Origin: Nymphaea colorata
Taxonomy: Eukaryota; Streptophyta; Magnoliopsida; Nymphaeales; Nymphaeaceae
Length of the DNA stretch: 60,000 bases
Reading direction: 5' to 3'
Assembly (NCBI RefSeq): GCF_008831285.2
Contig: NC_045138.2
Span: 6,789,205-6,849,204 of the forward strand
In this document: piece by piece, positions 35,988 through 48,694 of the stretch
Numbering within the stretch: the first letter of the stretch is position 1
How the letters are laid out: every line of letters begins with the position of its first letter
Translations under genes and position numbers: made by a program
Notes under the pieces: model-generated
Told to the model about the DNA's origin: nothing
Seen by the model: only the letters and a program-made list of their open reading frames with translations
The model's database searches: none

Positions 35988-36230
35988 TAGATTGTGTGTT
36001 TCGGGTCCGGATCCATACCCGACCCGCCTTGTAGCCCGTTTTGGGCTCTACTTAAGTCATGTAACCCTAATCCTTAAGGGTTAATGATAATCTTAAGGGA
36101 GAGAGAGTCTGGCGGCTAGTGGGCACCAACTCCTCCTCATTCGTGGTTTTTTCTCTCTCGTGTTGAGGGTTTTCCACGTTACATCGTGATCATTGTTTCT
36201 CTTCGTCTTCCTCTTGTTCGTATTTCTACA
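35982..36230 (+). repeat. 3' LTR of the copia element
   Basis: 249 bp, four transitions from the 5' LTR, followed by the CATGT target duplication. Confidence 0.97.
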
Positions 36231-36699
36231 CATGTTAATGAATAATAACTCTGAAAACAAAAGGAAAACTTAGTTGGAAAAAATTAAATCATGTACGTAA
36301 AATTAAGCAGAGTTTCAATCTAAAAAGTAGCCAAGTGTGTCAAAGTCCATTGAATAGCCTTGTGAACTTTTTTCTCTAGAGTGAAACACTAGCTGACTGA
36401 ACCTACTATTCTTATAGTTATATGACCAATTTTATAAAACTCTGAATCGAACAGGCCTTTGACTCCTGGGACTTTCAAACCGGTCAAGCAACTTCTGGTT
36501 GTTTTTTTGCTATGCATATATATAATCATGTGTAAATAATAAAACTATATATAATATAGTATCATGTACGCACATATATATAATCATCTATAAATAATAA
36601 AACTAACAATTAATGATTAACAAACTATAATTTTATCAATAGTTTAATGGAAAAGGAGGCAATTTTTTTGTTGCTGCACCTGCACGGGGACTCATGCTC

Positions 36700-37050
36700 T
36701 AAGTTCGGATTCAGATATAACTTAAATTTCGGATCGGATTCGGATATAACTTAAAATTCAGATCGGATTCGGTCGGATCGGATTCGGATATAACTTAAAA
36801 TTCAGATCGAATTCGGATTCAAGTGTAACTAAAAATCGGATTCGGATTGGATTCAAGTATAACTAAAAATTGGATTCGGATTGGATTCAAGTATAACTAA
36901 AAATCAGGATGTAGATTTTAAAGTCGGATTCGGATATAGTATAAACTTCTTCTTATCCGAATTCGAATCCTAATCCGAATCTGAATATATGGATATCTGA
37001 AAAATCGGACATAATAAAAGGTATATCTGATCCGAATCCGATCTGTTGAC
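36700..37050. repeat. hAT-like MITE with internal tandem amplification
   Basis: About six imperfect units of 35-45 bp run from 36706 to 36900, each combining CGGATTCGGAT with ATAACTTAAA or ATAACTAAAA. The right end, read in reverse, gives ATGTCAACAGATCGGATTCGG, which resembles the TAGGGATGTCAACGGATCGG terminus at 3201, so it is probably a member of the same family in the other orientation. No left terminus was recognised. Confidence 0.55.
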
Positions 37051-38183
37051 ATAGTCCATGTCCACTTGGGAACAACAACACTTTGAAGAGTTTGTGTTGC
37101 TTAGTCTTCGTGTTTCTTTCTTATGCAAATTGATTTCTTCAGCACGTCTCGTATATCTAAATGAAAAACCTCGACAAAAATGAAAATTTTGCAATTCTTT
37201 TGCTTTTTTTTCTTTTGCCATTGTTAGTGTCGCATTTATTTTATTTTTCTCTAATAGTTAATATTTTTTTTAATTTTTTGAAAATTTTCCCAAAGTCTTT
37301 CTATGAAAAAAAATTTACTGCAAATACCCAGAAAGAAACGTTGCCGATATTTTCCTTAGAACGATACTTAGTTATTTCATTGTGGTTTCGATGTTGATTG
37401 GCATGTTCATTGTTCTCCTCCTACAAGCCATCACATCCTTCAAAAATCATCAATTCACTCACACCTCTCATAGGATCTAATAATCTTTACATGTTTTGAT
37501 TAAAGTCAAAACTACACATGCTATCTGCAATGGAAGCCTTAATAAATCTTGTTGTCCAATTTGAAATCCAATTGCATTTTTCTTTAAATTGTTTATGAAT
37601 CACACTCTTTTGCTTAAAATAACATTAAAGTTAGAAACTGTATCGAATTGCCCGAGATGCCGATTCGGTGATTCAGCTTAATTAGTTGCGAATAAGAACA
37701 AAAAGTATTATATATATTTAAAAAATAAAAGACCAACATAAAACTAGAATAAAACAACAGGAAAATAAAATAAATATTTATCATTTGAAAGTATATTATC
37801 CTTGGTATCATCATGTGGACAGAATCTTTTTGCCACCGGTTTTATTCAAATTAATAACTTTTGTGACAATATTAATTAAAACATTATCAACGTGGTTTTT
37901 ATCGGATATTTTTTGACAGAGTTAATTGAGGGTTCCTTGTTGTTAAAGAAACAGGTTCAACAAATTTTTCATGAAGACATATGATGCAACATGACAATAG
38001 AACTTCCACCAGCAGAGGTAAAGCCATAGATTTTCCATTCTAAATGCTTCTAACCGCCGAATTATAGTTTCAACATTTTGACACAGGCCAAAATATGTTT
38101 TTTCAAAATTTTTCTAAGTTAAATTATTTTTTTTAAATGACATGTGGAGCTTTTTTTCTTGATCCGACACGCGAAACTCGAGC

Positions 38184-38186
<3 letters not shown>

Positions 38187-38262
<76 letters not shown>
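38187..38262. repeat. (TA)38 microsatellite
   Basis: 76 bp of uninterrupted TA. A second, shorter array is at 38417-38445. Confidence 0.97.
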
Positions 38263-38265
<3 letters not shown>

Positions 38266-38410
38266 CTGGGGTTTTTATCAGTGAGGTTTTTCTTCAGTAT
38301 CAATCAAGATTTTTTTTAAGAAAATCTAGAGAACTTGAAAATATGAACAATAATGGAAAAATGAAAATTTGAGTTTCCAAGTATGAACAAAAATGAAAAA
38401 TGAAAACAAG

Positions 38411-38416
<6 letters not shown>

Positions 38417-38445
<29 letters not shown>
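38417..38445. repeat. (TA)n microsatellite
   Basis: About 14 TA units following GTATAAA. Confidence 0.9.
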
Positions 38446-38448
<3 letters not shown>

Positions 38449-40061
38449 ATATAAAATAATATATACATCAAATTAATCATGGTAAAATATTATAATAATA
38501 CATAAATTAATAAAAATAACATTTAAAAAATCTTATCGGATAGAACCAGGCTTAGTCTGGCCAGCCCGATAACTTATCAGGCCGGCCCAATGCCTATTTT
38601 TCATGCTTATGAGGGGACCATAGCCTACTGGCTGGCTCCGCGACTGGCCAACAGGCAGATCTGAATCCACATTTCATAGAACTCATGGTCTAAACAAATA
38701 TAGATTTCCTAATTGTTGATTTCATATCCATCATATATGTTAAAAACTAAGATCCTAGTAGAATCTAAGATTATTGTGATCTTAAATCACCTTGGATCTG
38801 GTAAGCAAACATATCTTAAGCGGCATTTTCATTTGAATCGGGCTCCCTTCTCATTTCTTGAACTACACCTTCACATTTGCGAATTAAACTAGTCTTCTTC
38901 AGTCGTCAAAAATTTCTAAGTACTAAATATGAACAAACTTGGTTCTTCTACATAAACAGGCTCTGTCCACAGCTCAAGCTTGGTTCAATTACTAAAAGTG
39001 AGTTAAAAGTGAGTCAAGATAGAGTCGACCTAACACGAGACTTAGTACTAAATAAATAAATTGGTAGAAAGGAAAAGTAGCTTGACCAACCACGATTACA
39101 GTATCTATGACATAAATTCTGCATTAATACCCTTTTTCAATCTAAATCGAGCTGAATATTTGTGTTTTATGTAAGCTAATTGGGGAGATTAAATGCCTGC
39201 ATTTTTTTAATTCTTTGAACTTATGTGAGCTCGGACTGGTTGAGTTTGAGATTCGATTGGAGTCAAACCTAGACAAATCAAGGTCAAGCTAAAGTTGAGT
39301 AGCCTGACTTATTATGCATCCTCACTATGTTAAATGTATTTAGGTTGGACCAGTTTTAACATGTAGCAGAATTTAAAATACATATTACTAAGATGTTACC
39401 AAGATTTTTAGTTTGATTAAAATAAAGATCTCCTAAAACACACCTTTTTATGGTGTTTCAGATGCTATGAAAAGCAATATTAAAAGTCGACTATTTCAAA
39501 TAGATACAAGAGATACGGGTCCTTTTTAAAGATTATTTAAAGTTTAAGTCAACACTATCGAAAATAAAAAATTATAAAAATAACCCTCTACAAAGTTGGA
39601 TCCACTTAAAAAAAAAAGCACTAATTGTTAAATTAGGATCAGACTCTACATTTCAATAAAAATTTGGATCTAAGCTTTGTCCGTCCTTCGATAACCCAGT
39701 GCTCGTGTTTAGTGAGTGGGCACACTGAGGAGCATTTGGTACATGGCTTGGCTCGGTTAGGGTTCGAGCCCTAAAATTGAGCATTGAGCTTGCTGCAGTC
39801 GGTCCTACTTAGCTTGTATATATTATAATCAATTATATTTATATTTTAATAATATATATATGTATATTATTGTAATGAGTATATATATATATATATGAGT
39901 TTTATATATATATATATTAATTATTGTAATTGAGTGGAGCTCAAGCTACTAGCACATGCCAGTTCCTGTCAACGAGCCACATGTACATCAAATGTACCGT
40001 ATCGTCCAAGTCCCGGAGCCTAGAAAAACAGGTTCAATATGGAATCGGATCTTCCAATAAA

Positions 40062-43000
40062 ATGAAATCAGGATCTTGGGTGGACACTCTGCTGCGGCAT
40101 GTCACCATGCATGAGATCAGGCGACCCACCGTCCTCCTCCTCGTCTCCTTGGCTCTCTTCTTCTCGCTTTGTGTTACTCTTCTCCAAACCACCTTATTCT
40201 CTCGTGCGTAGTGTCTCTGTCTCTGTATCTTTCTCTGTTTTTCTCTCCGCTTCTTGATTTGATGTTGGTCGCCCGAATTCTTGGGTTTCTTCAGGAGTAC
40301 GAGGATCTTACCAACTTCGTGAGAAGGATCTCCAAACGCTTGGTGATTTCCAGACGAGAATTCAGCAGTGTGTGGTCGGTTTTTATCCTTGCTTTTTTGT
40401 GTTTGGTGTTTTTTCTTCTCAGTCACCTCTGTTTTTGTAGTTTGCAATTCTGGTTTGTGGACGGTCTTCATTTGGGCGATTTTTTCTCGTAAATTTTTTG
40501 GATGGTTTCATATATATCTTTTCAAATTGGGTAATCATGATTTTTTTTTCTGGATAAAGAGTGGAACTTTTCTTGATCATATTCGGTAAGAAAGTGTAGA
40601 TTTTCTTTCCGTTTCTTATCCTAGTATGCTAATACATGTTCACGGGTCTCGTCTTCAGGGTAATCTCAGGAAATGCCCACGCGATATATTTTTTTTTTTG
40701 GGGGGGAAAGCTTCAGCATATATGCTCTCTGGTTCATGTAAAATATATGAAACAAGTGAAAATATAGATCATATAGATACCACCAGTTGCTATCACTTTA
40801 ATATGGTTATACGTGCCGGATATGTTCAAATTAATGTTCTCTGAAATCTCTTGTTTTCTTCTCTACGTAAGTTCACGATGGAACTTGGGGATTTTTGGAA
40901 AATTGCCACTTCGATTAATTCCTATGTAGCCGTGGAACCGTTGAGTATTTACCCATGCAAGGTGATCTCTGCTGACTTGGGTTCAATCGAAACTTGGAGA
41001 AACATGGTTCTTGCTTTCCATTATTTTGATCTCAATAATGAAGATTGAATAATACTTGGCCTATTTATTGAGCATGATGAAGCCCCAATTTCTGTCCAGG
41101 CAAGCAGAGGACTTGGATTGACGGCACACATAATTGACCACTGTAAATTGGTGTTGAAATTTCCCGAAGGTACAAATAGCACTTGGGTAAGCCGATCAAT
41201 AACTTTTTTTTTTCTCTCTTATTTTGATGACTGGATTTTGTTAATTTATGGTCCGGGCATCTCTTGGCTTTGCAGTACAATGAGCAGTTCAAAACTTATG
41301 AACCACTTGAGTACCGATATGACGTATGTGAAGCCATTCTGTTGTGGGAGCAGGTAAAAATTTTTCCCGTTATTGCTAGTTTCCCTCGTTTCTGAATTGA
41401 ACAAGTAACAAGGTTTTCTGGATCGCAGTACCGTAACATGACCACCATCTTGACAAGGGAGTATCTAGATGCCCGGCCTGATGGGTGGCTCGAGTATGCT
41501 GCAAAGCGTATCGCTCAGCTGTATGTAGATAATTAATTTCTTCTGCAGCTCCTCACCTTCATGTAATCAGCTTTTCAGCTTGAATATCCGTTGGTTGGCA
41601 ACAGGGGTGCCAAGACATGCTACAATCGTACTCTGTGTGAAGAGCATCTTAATATGATCTTGCCATCCAAGCCGCCTTTTTATCCTCGGCAGTTTAAGAC
41701 ATGTGCAGTTGTTGGGAACTCGGGAGATCTTTTGAAGACGGAGTTTGGACAAGCAATTGATAGCCATGATGCTGTTATCCGAGAAAATGAAGCACCTGTG
41801 ACAGAGGTAGTTTCCATTGTCGAGTGCGTGTTTATTTTGCACAAGTTTCTCTCTCTCTCTCACTCACTCTCTCTCTCTCTCATTCACTCTCTCTCTCTCT
41901 CACTCTCTCACTCTCTCTATCTCTCTCTCTCTCTTTCTTTCATGCCCATGAATCATTCATACATGCGTGAGGCCGATCAACCTTTTGGTTGCCAAGCACC
42001 AAAAATAGTGAACCTCAAAGCTGTATACCTCACAATTGTATCGCTCGCTTAATCTGAATAGGTTCTACCAATGCTATCCAAGCGATATAATTTAGTGTAT
42101 TGTATATGACATATCATACTACGGTTCCCTTGAGCTTGTTTAATCGATTCTCAGGCTGGCAGAGTGGGAAATTTGTGCTCCTTCATGGTGGGCGGGTGCA
42201 CCCAAATAACAAATGCAGGAACAGGGGTCCTTTTGCAGTTGCACCCTAGGAGTACCCTTTTAGCATTTTCACTGTTCTATGGTAAACCATGGAAATGTGT
42301 CCAACGGCACAGAATGTCCTCTCTGTTCTGTACATTCTTCCTCATCAAACAAGCTTTTTCAATTCCTAGGATGCTGGAGATGTTTTGATCTCCTGTTCCT
42401 GTTCTTCCCAGAATAGACACCACACCCTAGAAGCCATTGCATGCCTGTTTTCTGTGGTGTGAACAGGCTCACTGCATTTGCACATCCTGCTGAATTGACA
42501 GAATATATAATCCGGTGGATATGGAATGTCGCTAGAGCCACTTATTACAGAACCCTGCATGCTGACGAACGTGGTGTTACCTGCAGTGTCAAACAACCAC
42601 ATAAGGAAAATGACACAATCCTTGTTGGGGACTAGGGTGTATTATAATATAATAGGTTCCCAAAGTAGATCACACATTTTCATATTAAGTGGAGCAAATA
42701 ATGAAATTACAGAGTATGTATGTGTGACTGGTGTTTGTCACATCAATGGACTAGGAGAATCAACCTGAATTGGAAGACTCAAATCGAATTGGAACTTCTG
42801 CAATTTGATGCGAAGTCCAATCCAAGTGGGCACACAATTCCTTTTTGTGATCTTACTAGTGTTTCTTTTTTTAATTTTCGGATGAGATGACTCAGTTCAC
42901 AGACCTAGTCAGATAAAAGAAGGAAAGAAAGGCATGGTTTTCTATGGCTGGGCCCCCCTCCCACTAGGGAGGCTAGCTAGTGAGCGGTTCTTTCGGGCGG

Positions 43001-46000
43001 GAAGCAGGTGTTCCTTTTTCTTTTGTGGTTTTTGCTTTCTGATTTTTTTAATGAAAACACATGTTCCTTTTGATACATTTCATAAACAATTTTGATTCCA
43101 AGTCAGTTCACAAACTCTTTTGTGTTTTTTGCTGGTTAATTCAATTCATGAACTGAATTTGGTGACAATGGAACTTCGTACAATCACATATGATGTGTGT
43201 GTGTTTGTTTTGTATTAGCTAAAATGCATATATGTTCATCTTTCTTTGAGTTTATTTCTTTATTTACAATTGTCCTTTTGATGCACAAAACAATATGCTA
43301 ACTGACCAGATCCATCTTCCTTAAGGTAGCCAAAGGAGTGCATGAAACCTGAAAAATATTTGCACAAATTATTGAACAACTTCAGGAAATTTGTTCGAAT
43401 ACTAAAAGATATGCTTCCAGCTGTAAAATCTTGGAACAAAGATTGAAAAAGTAAATGTAATGAAACTATATTGAAGTAAGCTAAAAATTAACGTTATCAT
43501 GCATTTTTGCCAAGATTATGATAAAAAAAGTATGTTATTTTAAATGTGGGTGATATTGAGGGTTGCTGCATTCTGATATTTTATCAGCATATATCTACAC
43601 AACCATGTATTTATAAAACGTTGCTGGTATTTGTCGCTGTTTTCTGTTGGGTGAATCATCTACTAGGGAAGCTTGAAGGTTGGGTTTAAGGCTTTATGTT
43701 GTTTCTCTTGCTCATGTTAGTCAATAAACATTAATCATTTCTGCACTATGGATTAGGAAATATGAGTCCAGTGCAGCTGTGGTTTACATGGTTGTCCTTT
43801 CCTTTATTTCTACATTTGACTTGTGTTTGCTCAAATGTTTTAATTGTTTCTTTTTTCACATAGATTGGAGTCATGAAGTGAAATCATATCTCATATTACA
43901 GGGACATTGGAGGTTGCCACCCTAATTATATAAACTTCTATACACCAATGCAGGCCTCCTTGCAGTAACTTTTAAATTTGATAGGTTTTATTTTCAATGC
44001 AAACAATGGACCACAAACAAAACTGGACATAGTATTCATGTTTACCTTACTCAATGTATAACTTTTGACTATTCATGGATTAATTGCAGCAATATGCCAA
44101 GCATGTTGGTTTGAAGAGGGACTTCCGCTTAGCAGCAAGGGGTGTTGCACAAAATATGGTAGCTGTTGCCAATGGTTCTGGTGAGAACACCATTTCCATG
44201 TAAAAATTTCAATATAATTGATATAAAGCTGCAAAATGCCATGTTCTCCATGCCAAGTAGTCATGTCCTAGAGAATGTCTTATTTTTTCTGTTGATCGAA
44301 GGAAAATGTGTTTCTTTTTCAATTGGAGATAAAGGAGGTCCTTTCTGCATGACTTCTTACTTGAACATTTCAAACTGAAGATATCAAAAGCCTCACTTTT
44401 TTAGATAGTTAGTAGATCCAATTTCAACGAGGAATAACTCAAGACTCATTGGTTTTTGTCCTAATTTAGGGACTTGGTCTCAAAGTACACGAACCCAAAC
44501 CATCTAACTGGCTATAGCCTATATGTGTTGACTTGAAAACTCGTGCACATTTGTCCAGACATATGAACTAATACAAACACCCATGCACTGCTTCTAGTGA
44601 ATAACTCCTAAAGCAAGTGGATATGGCAATGAGTATGTCTTCAGCAGGATAGTGCATAAATGGACATATTGAAACCAATGCAATACTAAAGTTTGGTCTT
44701 CAAGTAAATTGTTTGATCATGTAATTCTCATTTTGTTATTCATTTTTAAGAATTCAAATTTTATGATTTCAGCTTGATGTTTTTCGTTTAATCTTTTAAC
44801 TTTCATATCACTTGAAGTACTTATACGAACTTGTATCCACTGTTATTATGTTTCTATGGACTTTTATTTAATAAAACAAACTGCTCTTTTTATAGGATTT
44901 GAACTACTTAAATATTGAGAATACTTCACATTTATGTTTTAAGAAATAAATTTAGGTGAACTTAGAGAAATTATCAATAAAACATAGAACAAGTGGGTTT
45001 AGGAACTCATGGAATGGATACTTGACAAGTTGAGATGGAAGAATAGGACAAACGGCCTGCAGTTGCATGGGGGCAGGCTGCGCGGCAGCGCAGGGTGTGG
45101 GGTGGAGGAGGAGGGGAGGGAAAGAGAAAGAAAAACATGTTGAAAGAAGGTAGAGGATGAGGGATGGATTGTGAATGGCCTTGGGCTATCCTTTTATGGA
45201 GGAAACTGGGCAGTGTTTGGTGTGTGGGCTGCATCCTATAAACAGCCAAACAACTGCCATGTACATTATATGTTCTGCTGCTGCAGAAATTTCCCAAAAA
45301 TAGGTCTGTTAAAATGCATTTTTTCAAAAAAAAAAAACGAAATAAACGTGATAAATAAATTAACTGTAAAAATTAAAAAAAACGTCATTTTTTTTTTAAA
45401 AACACGTTGAAATGAAAAAAATGCAAAAAACAAGTTTTTGTGCCTTTTTCCTTTTATTCATTTTTTTCATATTTTTTTAATGTCAAACTGTTTTTTTTTT
45501 CATTTTTATTTGTTGCAACTATACTTATTTTTTTTATGTTTGTGTTATTACTTTCTCGCTTATTTATTTTCCTTTCATTTTTAGATTTTTTAATTTTTTA
45601 AAATTTAACCGTATTTTCCTGTTCTTTTCCCTTTTTTTTAACCTCGCCATATTATACCCAAGAAAAACCTTGCCGTTTAAAAACCGAGAAATTTTTTTTT
45701 TTACTATGCTATAGACTGATGTGGCCTGGCATGTGCCAGTGCTGGAAAAGGTTTGGTGGTTGTCGCTTGTCTGTGAGCAGATTTATGAGTATCAAGAGCA
45801 TCTTTCCATTTTTGGATGTCGCTGCAGTGTGTTCTGCTGCAAAGTCATAACAACTTGGCAATGTCTGAGGGGTATTACGTTCTGCGGCTTGGCAAAGAAC
45901 AAACTGGCGCTGGTGCAATTGCAGCTGTCATTGCAAATACCCTTGGTGGTTTGCGACTAACTGCAAGTGCTATCATGCATCACAAATGGGTTCCAGAACA

Positions 46001-46912
46001 TCTTTCTAAAAATAGCATTGTTCGTTTCCATGTGCCACTTCAGGTAATTATTTCATTTGGAGCTTAGATTGCAAAAGCTGAAACACCATGAGCCACTGCC
46101 TAGGGATATGTGCCACATGTTGCAAAAAATTATTGCCTGATGACTTTGCAGATCCTGCTCCTATTGTTCTAGTTTTGGTTAGCTCAAGGACTTGCCTAGG
46201 ACTTCTACTATCCTCAAGGGCATCATTGGAGTTTTTATAACTCCGAGATGTATTTGAGTCTAAAAGATCCATCTGAATACTCAACCATGCTCAAGAATGT
46301 GCTGTGCATCAAGTGGACATATGACTTTCAATTTCTTACAGTTACATGCATTTGTCATGTTTTATTAAATTCTTGGATGTTTCCCTTGTGTCATATGGAT
46401 TTTTAGTTTTAGAAGGATTGTTAGACTTCAACAATTCAGCTTACATATTTACATTTTTTTCTGTAGCTGATGAGGTTTTTATAATTAAGAGTGTGATGCA
46501 TAGGGCCTTCAAGACAATGATTGAGGTAAAAATTTAAAATTACTGCTTCTATAGTTAAGCTTTTCGGTCAGTACTTATTTGTTCATGGTTCCATGAATTT
46601 TGACTTGTTTTTATTATCCTAGTAATGGTTTGTTGTTCTCTGATTGCTCACTTGCTTATTATAGGATCTTCTGAAAGATTTATCTAAAATCATTTTTAGT
46701 TTCTTTCTTTCAGATTCTGCGGCATGTCCTAAAATTGCACTTTCTTGCTTTTCTACATTGCAGATGCTTCCAAATCCAGTATATCTTTTTCAAGGCATAG
46801 TCTTGCGTAGAGGTGCCAAAGGAACTGGAATGAAATCCATAGAACTAGCACTGTCTATGTGTGACACCGTTGACATATATGGGTTCACTGTAGATCCTGG
46901 CTATACTGAATG
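40062..46912 (+). CDS. MGP2: Sialyltransferase-like protein, GT29 family (5' nine exons; 3' end outside window)
   Basis: Exons by GT-AG borders and phase: 40062-40203, 40295-40374, 41100-41186, 41276-41353, 41429-41520, 41605-41806, 44090-44180, 46467-46525, 46764-46912. They total 980 bp, 326 codons plus two bases, with no stop. Residues about 17-45 form a type II signal anchor ([15 protein letters not shown]), so the protein should sit in the Golgi. Then come [39 protein letters not shown], sialylmotif L ([11 protein letters not shown] ... [14 protein letters not shown], exon 6) and an S-motif-like region ([18 protein letters not shown] ... [12 protein letters not shown], exons 8-9). The wording matches Arabidopsis MGP2/SIA1, needed for pollen germination and tube growth; true sialyl transfer by plant GT29 proteins is not established. 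About 140 C-terminal residues, with motifs III and VS, are missing. Exon 1 borders (donor GTGCGT) are the least certain. Confidence 0.93.
41807..44089 (+). other. MGP2: Intron 6 of the GT29 gene (2.3 kb)
   Basis: Donor GTAGTT after the codon for E in APVTE, acceptor TTGCAG before QYAKHVGLK. It contains a CT-rich microsatellite at 41850-41941 and otherwise AT-rich sequence; no transposon ends or coding homology were recognised. Confidence 0.85.
41850..41941. repeat. (CT)n imperfect microsatellite in intron 6
   Basis: TCTCTC runs interrupted by CACTCA and CATTCA units, about 90 bp, 44 bp after the exon 6 donor. The polypyrimidine strand is the transcribed sense strand. Confidence 0.93.
44181..46466 (+). 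other. MGP2: Intron 7 of the GT29 gene (2.3 kb)
   Basis: Donor GTGAGA, acceptor CTGTAG; the split codon G+CT restores Ala and the frame [10 protein letters not shown] of the family. It contains a purine-rich stretch (45075-45160), poly-A/T tracts (45320-45690) and a coding-like island (45717-46043). Confidence 0.85.
45717..46043 (+). pseudogene. Unrecognised coding-like island inside intron 7
   Basis: From about 45828 an open frame reads [75 protein letters not shown]. It is bordered by CTGCAG before (45837) and CAG-GTAATT after (46043), like an internal exon. The preceding 120 bp is also open in another frame ([20 protein letters not shown]). Composition and codon pattern look protein-coding, unlike the surrounding AT-rich intron. 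The GT29 family has no such segment, so it is more likely a fragment of another gene. I do not recognise the family. Confidence 0.4.
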
Positions 46913-47350
46913 GTGAGTTCCTTTACATGTTTTTCATTTACTTATCTTCATCGTTTTCTGATATGTGCAATCTGTCTTATGGACTTCTGTACTTTTGTTT
47001 GTAGTGCCACTAGGTATAGTTAGTTAAATTTGAAAATGTATTCTCTTCTATAATTTAATACCTTCAATGGATATTTTTAAATTTTTGTTGTGCTCCCCTT
47101 TTCTTCTTTTGTCAGGTTATCGTTTATAATTGTATAATTGATTATACTTTATTTTCTGTTCATCACTTGAATCTCATTTTGCAACTTCATAAGCACAAGC
47201 TGTATGTTCTTTCCTACTTGAATAAATCTAGTACCAGGAGGAATTTTTAAAGCCAAAGCATTGTTATCATCATGTAAACTATCTTTTGATGGGAGCTGAC
47301 ATGGGTGTCAATGTTTAAGCAGTACAACGTGTCAGAGATGTAAGTGTTTG

Positions 47351-47359
<9 letters not shown>

Positions 47360-47393
<34 letters not shown>
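47360..47393. repeat. (TA)n microsatellite in intron 9
   Basis: About 17 TA units after ATATATAAA. Confidence 0.9.
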
Positions 47394-47394
<1 letters not shown>

Positions 47395-47609
47395 TTATTT
47401 GAAGTTTCTAAAAATGTAAGGTGGTAATTTCTCTTTGCCTCATTTACATCCTTTCTGAAAAAAAAGAGTGGAAGCAGTCACCTTCTCCTCCATCACCCTG
47501 TCAAAGAAACCTTGGGCAGAGAGAGAGGAAATCTGTGTCACATGGTGGTGTCATTTAGCCTGCCACACACGTTCGCTGTGAAAGCAGCTGCTCCTTGGGC
47601 TCATCAACA

Positions 47610-47740
47610 CTGAACGGGAGAAGAAGAAGAAGATGATGATGATGAGAAAAGGAGGAGGACGAGGAGGTTGAGGGATGAAGAAGAAGAAGAAGAAGAAAAA
47701 TAAAGCAGAGGTGAAGGAGGTGGAGGAGGGACAGCTACTG
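47610..47740. repeat. Purine-rich (GAA/GAT/GAG)n tract
   Basis: A run of GAAGAAGAAGATGATGATG-type trinucleotides followed by GGAGGAGGACGAGGAGG and GAAGAAGAAGAAGAAGAA; the opposite strand shows spurious Phe/Pro-rich open frames. Confidence 0.85.
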
Positions 47741-48235
47741 GTAGAGAAAGAGAGATATTTGTACAAGGATTAGAGTTTCCTTTCTCTTTTTGGTTTTAAG
47801 CCTTTTTCATTTTCATAATTTAGAAATAAGACTATAAGTTTATACGGTTTATAAAACTTTCTCACTTTTGATAATTTACAATAAAACTTTTGAAAATTTG
47901 TGGAAAGTTCTTTCTGAAATTCACAGAAAATTTTCTTTTAAAATTGATACAAGATTTTAAAACTATATGGGAATTGAGTAAAATCTTTCCAAAAATAGGA
48001 CTGGATTTTCAAGCCCCTTTCCCTTCCTATGATTCACCAATACTTGGGTGGACAAAATGGTTATGGAAAGGAAAAAAAAGAGAGAATAAACGTGTAGGTA
48101 AGGGAGAGAGAGTAAAGAGGGGGGTTCAAGAAATAAGTCCCAATAATGTATATGTAATGGTGCACCCATGTTTTTTTTTTCGAATGTCGCAGTCAGACAT
48201 GCACCTTGCACATATATGACATAGGAGAAGGTGGC

Positions 48236-48452
48236 TGTTAGCCACCGCTAACCTTGATAAACCCTTACAAGAGAGAAACCCAAATACACATGCACGCACT
48301 CAGCTCTAATCTCCAGATTAGGGTCTCTCCTCCCAAAGGAACACCCAATATCTTCTGCGATCCCTTAATTACAGCTGCCCCACCCTTATTTGTACCTGTT
48401 CCTGGGTCAGTTTAATGGGCCTGACCCGTGACCCAGGACCCGGTCCCTAACA
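48236..48452 (-). repeat. 3' LTR of the gene-capturing element (217 bp)
   Basis: On the minus strand it starts TGTTAGGGACC and ends GGTGGCTAACA. The TATA position reads TACAAATA here; the 5' LTR has the better TATAAATA. It is adjacent to the polypurine tract at 48453. Confidence 0.9.
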
Positions 48453-48470
48453 ATGCTTCCCCCTTGAAAA
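48453..48470 (-). promoter_or_regulatory. Polypurine tract and retained chromodomain-like tail
   Basis: On the minus strand, CAAGGGGGAAGCAT directly precedes the 3' LTR. The frame crossing it reads HLEDKVFFKGEALLG, the wording at the end of plant chromoviral polyproteins, so this short piece is probably the only remaining coding sequence of the parent Ty3/gypsy element. Confidence 0.7.
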
Positions 48471-48694
48471 ACACCTTATCCTCAAGGTGTGAGCATGGAA
48501 AATGAATGCAGACGTTGAAAATTGTTTCCTTGATTTCGGCTGGACAAGGTGGTCCACCAACTGTAAGAACCTGTCTCAACAGCAATCCTGATAGTGTGAG
48601 TGCACTCTTGAAAATCTGCTTCTCAGGCTCAGAATCTTCCTCACCATTAGCACAACACAGCTCCATAGATAAATTGAAGCCAGTGGCCTGGTTC

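Larger units (their letters stand above)
30710..36230 (+). mobile_element. Full-length Ty1/copia retrotransposon, recent, frame-broken
   Basis: Two 249-bp LTRs (30710-30958 and 35982-36230) start TGTTGATAG and end TTCTACA. CATGT is duplicated at 30705-30709 and 36231-36235. The internal order is primer site, GC-rich leader, gag, protease, integrase, reverse transcriptase and RNase H, which is the copia order. The LTRs differ by four transitions, so at the often-used rate of 1.3e-8 per site per year insertion would be roughly 0.6 million years old. Motif wording in RT/RNase H suggests the Ale/Retrofit side of the family (inference). It is inactivated by two frameshifts and two stops. Confidence 0.97.
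36231..39900. other. AT-rich intergenic DNA between copia element and gene
   Basis: No gene recognised. Contents: a tandemly amplified hAT-like MITE (36700-37050), two TA arrays (38187-38262 and 38417-38445), a GC-rich patch GGCCAGCCCGATAA...CAGGCCGGCCCAATGCC near 38560-38592 that looks like a hAT-like terminus, and poly-A/T stretches. Confidence 0.5.
46913..48235 (+). other. MGP2: Start of the last visible intron (intron 9) of the GT29 gene
   Basis: Donor GTGAGT splits the Trp codon of GYTEW. No continuing exon (family wording TRYFS ... GRAYYQ) is found anywhere to 60000, so this intron probably exceeds 13 kb because of the nested insertions from 48236. It includes a TA array (47360-47393), a GAA/GAG/GAT purine-rich tract (47610-47740) and a minisequence TAGAAATAAG-rich AT stretch. 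Confidence 0.7.

Noticed and set aside
40030-40061. Upstream in-frame start for the GT29 protein
   Set aside because: An ATG-less in-frame stretch from 39930 exists, but the ATG at 40062 gives the short cytoplasmic tail plus signal anchor expected of Golgi GT29 proteins.
47000-47031. GTAG followed by codons for C-A-T-R-Y-S and a stop, resembling the TRYFS that should follow exon 9
   Set aside because: The split codon would give Cys instead of the invariant Trp, adds a residue, and meets a stop after six codons; most likely chance similarity in an AT-rich intron.
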